Assembly (NCBI GenBank): GCA_018907035.1 | Contig: JACCIC010000151.1 | Coordinates: 124,001-188,000 of the forward strand | Origin: Sycobia sp. Sy_11 | Lineage: Eukaryota; Arthropoda; Insecta; Hymenoptera; Epichrysomallidae | Length of the DNA stretch: 64,000 nucleotides | Reading direction: 5' to 3' | In this document: in pieces, positions 53,201-62,200 of the stretch | Numbering within the stretch: position 1 is the first letter of the stretch | Layout of the letters: the number at the start of each line of letters is the position of its first letter | Made by a program: the position numbers and the translations under genes | The notes under the pieces: generated by a model | The model's database searches: none | Seen by the model: only the letters and a program-made list of their open reading frames with translations | Told to the model about the DNA's origin: nothing

Positions 53201-56200
53201 CGGCCTTCTGCATGCCGAATTTCATTTATCCCGTAAAGTTGCGTCACTCGCGAAATAAAAAGTTTACGATTTCATTTCAATGATCTTATGTACTAATATT
53301 ATAATTAGAACATGAGTTTAAGTTGATGTTTATCTCGAACATGCCATAATTTTCTACGATTTAAAATTATACAAAAGAATCTGACGTTAGATTGTATATA
53401 CTACGATGGCCTAAACGAGTCAGTACATAAATTTAATGTATTATTAGGGGAAGAATCTGCAGTAATTTGCTGTAAATGAAAAAGTATTCATAATTTAAGT
53501 GGATTGGCTGAGATTAAGTGGATTGGCTGAGATTATAAAAATACAGTCATATTACTCAAATCAACTTGGCAATAAGCATCGACATATTTGTAAGTACGCT
53601 GATAAACTTTGTAGGTAATCCTAGTCCATCCAGTGTGGGGTCCATCTGTCAATATGATTTAGACAATAGATATCTATACAGTATTACAACAGTCATTATT
53701 TTAAATCATGCCGTTGATCGAAAAATGCTAAGAATTTATGTTTAAGAAGGGAGTTCTAAAATTAAAAAGTGAAATTTATAAGTGAGATAAATTAGAAAAT
53801 CGACAATTTACCTTCAGTATATCTTCAGTCAGTGGAAATTCTGAATGAAATACTCGAGTTGATTTGGAAAAATTTTCTGCGAATTCGGTACTAAATTAGT
53901 ATATATATGCATATAAATATATATATATATGAACCAAAAATGAAACCTGATTTGTATTCTATTAATGGAAAGATCCAGTTAGAAAACAATAATGCAGTTA
54001 ATAAATTTCATCGTAAAAACTATCAAACTTGATATAGTAGCGAACCATAGAAAATGCTTAAAGTGTGCATTAATTAACATAGAAAAATAAAAATTTAAAT
54101 AATATTGTAAAATTAGATCAAGATTTTTATAAAGCTCACTTTGATTTGGATAATATAAAGATTATGGTACTGAATCTAATTACTAAAATAGATTCATGTC
54201 AGAAATAATATGAAATTAAATTCAGATTGTATTCATAAAAAGAATTTCATACATTTCTTGAATTCTAGATATTATCTAGTTTTAAAATGAAGAAAATGAA
54301 AACCAGTACTGGAAGCGAGATCTTGTATAAATCAAGGAAATTAGATTCTGGTAAGTAAGCTCAGATCTGTCCTCATTGGATCATAAAAGAGTTACGCTGT
54401 GTGGTGTACAAATAACTTAAATTTCTTACGTAATGTAATGAGATGATCTTGTCATCTCTGTTCGTCATTCTGGATGATCCGCATCCAATAGTACTGTTTG
54501 AGACATATTTTTTATAAGTAAATATTACTGAGTCGTACTGTTCGAAAGTGTATACTAAATTCCAAGTACTGAGTTTAGTATACATATTAATAACGAATTA
54601 TAGTAAATAATGAAAAAACTAGAGAATGTGGCGCTATCGTACACTCAAACATTTAAGTAGGTTGAATAAATTATAATATTTTTCTCATGAAGTTTTTTTT
54701 TAAATATCACTCTTGAATATCTATTGGTCCTTGTAGATGTCACATCATAAAAAAATTGGAGACTCATCCTGATTTATTTATATATCTTACCTACAATTAT
54801 TTTCAATAGTTATAAATAATTATTTTCAATTATTATTTATATACGAATTGATTGAAATCATAAATGATCATTACAAACAGATGTAATTATAAATAAGAAA
54901 TGATCGATTCAACATTTAATAGTAGCGTGGAAATATGAAACCTTTCTAATCTTTCGATTCAACACTAAAGATATAAAAACGGAAGATGGAATAAGTCGGT
55001 AGAGCATGGAAGTGATAGCATCATCTAATATAATCGGGAGAATTGTTTTACATATGTAACATTCGCATTTAGACATGTAACCTGTTACTTGACATGCCGC
55101 GTCTGATTATGTCGAGGTGGAAGCGAATTACAGATAAATAGGTAAATAATAAAGTGTAAATAGGTGATAAGAAGCAATATACCATAAAACTACATTTGGA
55201 ATATGTACCTTTAATTATTTGTTGAACTGAACTCACATCCTGTATTGTTTATATAAATTTTATATGTACTAATTAGAATATTTTATTTATTAAAATAGAA
55301 ATTAAAAGAAATATTTAGTAACTCAATTAATAATTTTGATCAGAAATAACGAACTCTTTGGTTAAGGGAAACATTTAGAGTATAAATAAATGTAACTTTA
55401 CTAGAAATATTATTTACAGGTAGAGCATTTTTAATTAGTATAGGTTACAAAGAAGATTTATGATTTATTATAAAAATAATTATATATTTCTAAATATTAT
55501 TTTAAATAAAATAATAGAGAATTATTTCTTTGTTTTTTATTTAGCCTGCCGGAATTTTACTTTGTTAATCCCCGCACAGTTCGGTTAACTCAGTAAAGTT
55601 AGACTTCAGCTTATTTCTTTTGTTTTTTTTCACATTAATATCTTTTCCAGAATTGTACATTGCATGAATCTTACATGTACGCCGGAATCTTCAAGTTTAA
55701 CCCCCTACCTATAGCTCCAAGAACCTATCCACAGCTCTTGCACGCAAACAGCTTGATGGATGCGGATTCAACTTTTCTCTATTTCTTCTTCGTTGTATTT
55801 CCTCTTGTCCAAATGTTACTTTGCCGAGCTCTCCGTTCTTTGGTCAACTCAGCAACGTTCGATTTCTGTTTTTTTATTTTTTTTTAACTACATTTATTTT
55901 TTTTTATTTCTTCTTCTTTTATATTATTACTATTACTGTTGCTATTATGCCCCTACTTCGTTTTTTCATGCTTAAACATATATTAGGCGCACTGGACTCC
56001 GGCCTTCTCCGGGCTCTCTCGATGTTATGAAGAGACTATTGTTTTTCTTATTATCCTGTCTTTGTTGATGAAGATTTATTAGTTATTCAAATATTAGTTG
56101 GTCTCGATATTAGATTGGTTCCTCATTGCTTTAAGCATATTCTTGACCAGACGGGCAATTAAAAAAAAACAAGTCGAGCAGGAAAAAAATATTATGTTCG

Positions 56201-59200
56201 TCTCAAATGATCTAACCCTTTCTGGCCGTCCGAGAATTCGGAAATCCCCATCAGGTCGATCGAGCGAGCATCAACCAGCTGTTCCTCTCTTTCTCCTGCT
56301 CTTAAATTTTCTTGTGTTACAGTATCCATATATTTATTTACAATTGATCATTGTGTGTTGTTGGCCTTTTGGACCTTTCAACGATATGCTGACCAGAACA
56401 GCCAATATAATACGCTATTGAGTACTATTCAAGCTCGTCTATCTCAAGCTTCGCACCCCGACAAGCAGGTGTCTTACTCTCACCAGCGCTGTCGAAATAA
56501 ATTGCATACCGACGGCACTTGCTATCGAAGCCAGTTGACTAGAACTGGATAGTCTCTAGCCTCCCGGCTTGTCCCAACAGAAGCCAAAGTTATTTCGGGT
56601 CACCTAGCAGAGAACTAGACGTAAACCTTTTTATCGTGGATCTACTTTTGGCTGCTCATGGGTTGATCGATCTGAATATTCAGCGGAGTCGTGAAACTAG
56701 AATCATGACCGGTCTTTCCCTAAGATAATTTTCTTTGGATTTTTGTAACTGATCTATTTTTACTCAATGTCATAAGTAAGGCAACTTTCTCACTTTTGAA
56801 TTATTTACAATGCAAGCAATTCTTTGCACATATCTCAACAATCAGCTTTTAATTTTAAACTAAGCTATTCTTGCATTTCACGTCAACATTCATCGATCAA
56901 TATTTACAATATAGTTTTCTCGACGGTTTTTATCGTTTCTTTAATCGGACGGTCTAAAACATTGACGTGAATGGTCTTGAAACAGTTTGGTTCGTTTGAG
57001 CAGCATATCCATGATCTTTTCGAAGTACTTTATGTGCTTCAGTTCCCATTCTCTTCGCACGAAAGAAGCAAATCAATACTTCTGGCAAATGCTAATCACT
57101 TGGACAAAGGACAAAACCGATAGTTTATTTACTGTAGCCTTAAAGATTGGTCGAAATGGTAGCTAAAAATGTATTCTTTAGTTATTGCTATAGATATTTT
57201 TTATACGAATTGAATATAATTATTAATTTATTTTTCTAAGTTAATAAATATTTTTTTTATTAAAAAATATAATCCTATTGTATAACAAGGTGATTCTAAA
57301 TTTAAGGTCTTGGAGGCAATCACGTTGTCCTTGACTAACATAGAATATTGCTTTTATTGTTCTTATTTTATTTTATTTATTATTTTATTGTATTTATTAT
57401 TTTATTTTATTTATTATTTTATTCTTATTTATAATTTTAAATATAATTTATTGTAGTATTAAGTTTTATTTCAGATACTACGTGGGTGAACATAAACAAG
57501 GACAGTCTGACTGTCATTATTTTAGCTAATATATTATATAATAAAGACTGTGAGACCGATAAAAATATTTATTAATTTAATTCAGAACATCATTCTAATA
57601 TATTTTTTTAAGGAACATTCAATAACAATCAATAAAACAGAACAGCAATAAAAATTATATCGTAGTTGGAACTTAATAAATAGAAATACCGCCCATTTCA
57701 TAGCTCTTATTCTTTTATTTATTAGGAAACAATACATAGCTTATTCTTATTCAAATATTTATAAATTGTATCACTTAATATTGGAATATAAATAATAAAA
57801 CAATAATTCAATTGTACAAATGTTGACTACCCATATACAAATTAATAAATATTTTTTTATTGGTCTTACAATCCAATCAATTCAATCTAAAAATAAAATA
57901 AAAATCAAAATAAAAAAATAAAAATTAAATTAAAAATTAAATTAAAATTATAATGACAGTCAGACTGTCCTTGTTTACATTCACCCCCGTAGACTAATCT
58001 GAAAATAAAATATTAGATGAAAAAATTCTTTGTTAGTAAAGTACAATCTGACTGTCCCCAACACCCTTACCTAATTGAAGACTTGTCCAACGTTTCGAGC
58101 TCGCTACGGCTCCTCATCAGGGACTAAAATAAACCTTATATTCTAATCTATATATACCTATCCCCACCACCAAATTTAGTAAATTAAATATAAATTCCCC
58201 CTCTACACAAATTGTCCAAAACCAATCAATTTAATAAGGAATGATAAAGACTGTCCAATCTACCAGACTCTAACATTAAATTCACATTATTTCGATTCCT
58301 GGAAATGTGAATACTTTCAAGACTCTCCCGTTTATACTTATTATTAATACCATGTTCAAAAATATCCACATTCACAAAATCAAAAGAATGGAAAAACTTT
58401 AAACAATGCTCTTTTAAACCGGAAGTAATATGTGAGCTACGTAAACTATATTTATGCTCAGAAATTCTCTTTTTTAAATATCTACCTTTTTGTCCAATAT
58501 AGTATTTATCACAATGATTTCATTGGATGTAGTATCTTTGTTTACAAATGTACCTTTAGAGTTATTAAATGATATTATACAGGAAAAGTGAAATGAAATT
58601 AATTTGCATACAAAATTAACAATGAATGAATTTATTAAAGCAATTAATTTGGTTTTTAATAACACAATTTTTTCATTTGATAATAAATTTTATGAACAAA
58701 AATACGGATGTCCAATGGGGTCGCCTTTGTCACCGTTTATAGCTAATTTAGTTATGAAAAAGTTGGAAAGTATAGCCTTGTCAAAATTGCTTTTTGAACC
58801 AATGATATTTAAGAGATATGTTGATGATATCTTTACAATTGTTCCGGAAGTTTTTGTGGACGAAATGGTTGATGTTTTCAATTCTGTACATGACAGAATT
58901 AAATTTACAAGGGAGGTTGAAGTTAATAGTCAGTTAAGTTTTCTGGACATTAATGTCATTAGATGTAGTAATAATAAGGTGAAACTTAATTGGTACAGAA
59001 AGCCTACATGGTCAGGTAGGTTTTTAGATTTTAATTCACACCACCAATTCGGAAACAAAATTGGAGCATTAAAGGGTGTCATTGACAGAGCAACCTCTAA
59101 CATTGTCTTGCCATATGTTAGAGGATTGTCTAAAAGAATTAAAAGAAATTTTCGGAAATGTAACATTCACATTTTCTTTAAAAATAGCAATAATTTGAGT

Positions 59201-62200
59201 AGATTGTTTAATAATTGCAAAGATAGGGATGATTTATACTTAAAATCAGGAGTTGTTTACAAGATTAATTGCATGGATTGTGATAAATACTATATTGGAC
59301 AAACAGGTAGATATTTAAAAAAGAGAATTTATGAGCATAAATATAGTTTACGTAGCTCACATATTACTTCCGGTTTAAAAGAGCATTGTTTAAAGTTTTT
59401 ACATTCTTTTGATTTTGTGAATGTGGATATTTTCGAACATGGAATTAATAACAAGTATAAACGGGAGAGTCTTGAAAGTATTCACATTTCCAGGAATCGA
59501 AATAATGTGAATTTAATGTTAGAGTCTGGTAGATTGGACAGTGTTTATCATTCCTTATTAAATTGATTGGTTTTGGACAATTTGTGTAGAGGGGGAATTT
59601 ATATTTAATTTACTAAATTTGGTGGTGGGGATGGGTATATATAGATTAGAATATAAGGTTTAGTTTAGTTCCTGATGAGGAGCCGTATCGAGCTCGAAAC
59701 GTTGGACAAGTGTTCAATTAGGTAAGGGTGTTGGGGACAGTCAGACTGCACTTTACTAACAAAGAAAAATTTTTTGAGCTAATATTTTATTTTCAGATTA
59801 GTCTACGAGGGTGAATGTAAACAAGGACAGTCTGACTGTCATTATAATTTTAATTTAATTTGTAATTTAATTTTTATTTTATTTTTTTTATTTATTTTTA
59901 TTTTTATTTTGATTTTTATTTTATTTTTAGGTTGAATTGATTGGACTGTGAGACCAATAAAAATATTTATTAATAAAACAATAATTAAACTAATTAACTA
60001 TATAACGCATTCGACATTGATTAATTAATCCATTCAGTTACTCAGACACTAATTATTAAAATTCTCTTTCAGATAAAACTTCTCAATTTGGTAGAAAAAA
60101 GAATTGGCTTGGAAATGTTTCAACATACAATTGGAGGTATAACTAAGCATGAAGTTTATTCACGATCTCTTAAGCATCCGCAAATTTGTGCCAGAAATCC
60201 AACAGAAGTTTTTTTAGATTATGAATTTTGTTTACTGTTAAAGGCGTTAGAAGGTAGTGTTTCTCATATTTCGTTATTATATAAAAGAAAGGAGTACTGT
60301 CTTATAATTGTAGGATGCGGGCTTGTTAGCCGGGAGGGCCCGGGTTCGAATCTAGAGAGTTAGGTCGAAGATTTTTATGGTTATTTCTGATACTTGATCT
60401 TTTGAGAAAGACGAATTTATTTAAGTCAATTATTTAGATGAAAATTCGAATAATTCCGGGAGTTCGAAAGTGCAGAAAAAACCTCGAAGGCAGACAAGTC
60501 GGAGGTGTGGCTCCTACCTATGGTAAGCTGTAATCCCTCCTCCTAAAGGAGGTTTTCTTCGGACCTAATGCTCAATAGAAATGCAGCGATGGTTGCCAGG
60601 CGTTACGAGCTTCCTCCGGCTTGTATTTAGTTGAACGAAATTTAATCTAATAAGCAGATCATTGAGTGGGAAGTTACCCTGAAACTGCCAAGCTAATTAC
60701 CCGAGACTTGTACAACTGCGAGTCCTCCGGCTGTGAAAGGAATTTGACACCGCCATGGGCGAACGAGTCTACTACCGAACGTCTCACAATGCTTAGCACG
60801 ATGAGTCTAAGAATAGACAATTGAAGCGTGCAAAATAAACGAACGACGAGGATACGCTGCTTGTCAGGGTGTAGAACGAGCTGTCCATTACTGACCATCT
60901 ATGCTTCATATACCAGTTCTTATTCAACATTTTTCTGAAGAGCAGTGGTCTTGAACAATGGATAGCCGACTGAAGGTCTCTACATATAATTTGGCATCCG
61001 TTAAATCGAGCAACTTAGATTTTCTTATACCGATCGTCTTTAAATAGACTGAGAGGACCATTCACGGACAGGATATAGCCTTACAGATGAACTGTATTCA
61101 TGTAGACAGCCAACGACAGCGGGTCTATTCTAGAGCAGACTCCAATATCGTAAGACATATGGGATTCCATCATCCTGTACACTAAGTCCTGCTTATCCAT
61201 TTCGGATCTAATCCTCGTTTCTAATCCTCAGGCGCAGATGTACTTACCGCCCGCTAATTATGACCTATGTCTATGGAATGTTGATGCGGTTATGGAATCT
61301 AATTTTAGAATACGATAAGGAATTCCAGCCCTCCACTATAGATCTCGGACTTAGCTGCCAGCCAATATCCATGAAGTCCTACAACACTCCTGTCTGAACA
61401 TGACTACACACACTAGCACAAAGTTAAGACTGTTGCTTTATCCTCACATTCTTGCTCATCTAGGAATAGGAATTATTGATATCTACTTCCTCGTAGTTTG
61501 CGTACTTGCAAAAACTAACAATTATACCCTATAAACATGCGGCCGCACTCATGACACTAGTAACAGTTACAACAGTGTTTTGGTGTACCTCGTTCAGCTT
61601 CCTTTATCAACTTCAACCGCAGAACTCGCTGATGTACAATATCTCGTTTATAATAAATGCACCGTGGGTATCAGCACTCTAAATTTATTATTATATCAAC
61701 CCTACGACGGTGATAATGACGTTAAATGTGTATCAAAAGTTGAAAATAATTAAGATAGATATTTTTATTATCAAAATAATTAATAACATTAAAATAATAA
61801 ACATTAAACAATAAATTTCATTGTATTGCAGGCGTAGTCTTAAAATCTGTTTTAAATTATAACGATGTCCGTCCGCAAAATTCAGAACATGAAAATAGTT
61901 TTAGATCGCAAGAGCCTATTATGGATGAGCAATATAAAGAAATAATTAGAGGACAGGATCTTGAAATTGAAAGATTGAACAAACTCGTACACAGTATTTC
62001 AACAGAAAAAGAAGTTATTGAGGTAAACATAATATTAGATTATATTATTTTAATTCTTGACAACCAGAAACTAATTAAATGTTAGCTGTTATTTTATATT
62101 TTATATTTCATATTTCATTGACTGTAGAAACAAGCATTGTTATTAAAAGATGAAGTAAATTCTTTAACGGATCAGATAAAATTAATAAGAGTAACTAATG

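Larger units (their letters stand above)
57809..59970. mobile_element. Penelope-like element, inverted-dimer form, with RT and GIY-YIG protein
   Basis: A 16-base duplication TAATAAAACAATAATT occurs at 57793-57808 and 59971-59986. The minus-oriented left half (57809-58513) contains tail, ribozyme, 3' UTR and the end of the ORF. The plus-oriented right half (58514-59970) contains RT from motif A, GIY-YIG, 3' UTR, ribozyme and tail. The halves meet head to head at about 58514. Inverted, truncated multimers are typical for PLEs (family knowledge). Confidence 0.9.
48422..60072 (+). other. p115 intron 7, 11.7 kb
   Basis: Donor GTATGT, acceptor CTCTTTCAG. Contains a PLE inverted dimer, a mariner between direct repeats, a long unassigned stretch, and the PLE with coding sequence. 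Confidence 0.85.

Noticed and set aside
60254..60363. Read-through of exon H after the GTAGTG site
   Set aside because: Splicing at 60253 restores the conserved LEG-VV join with exon I; the read-through has no homology.
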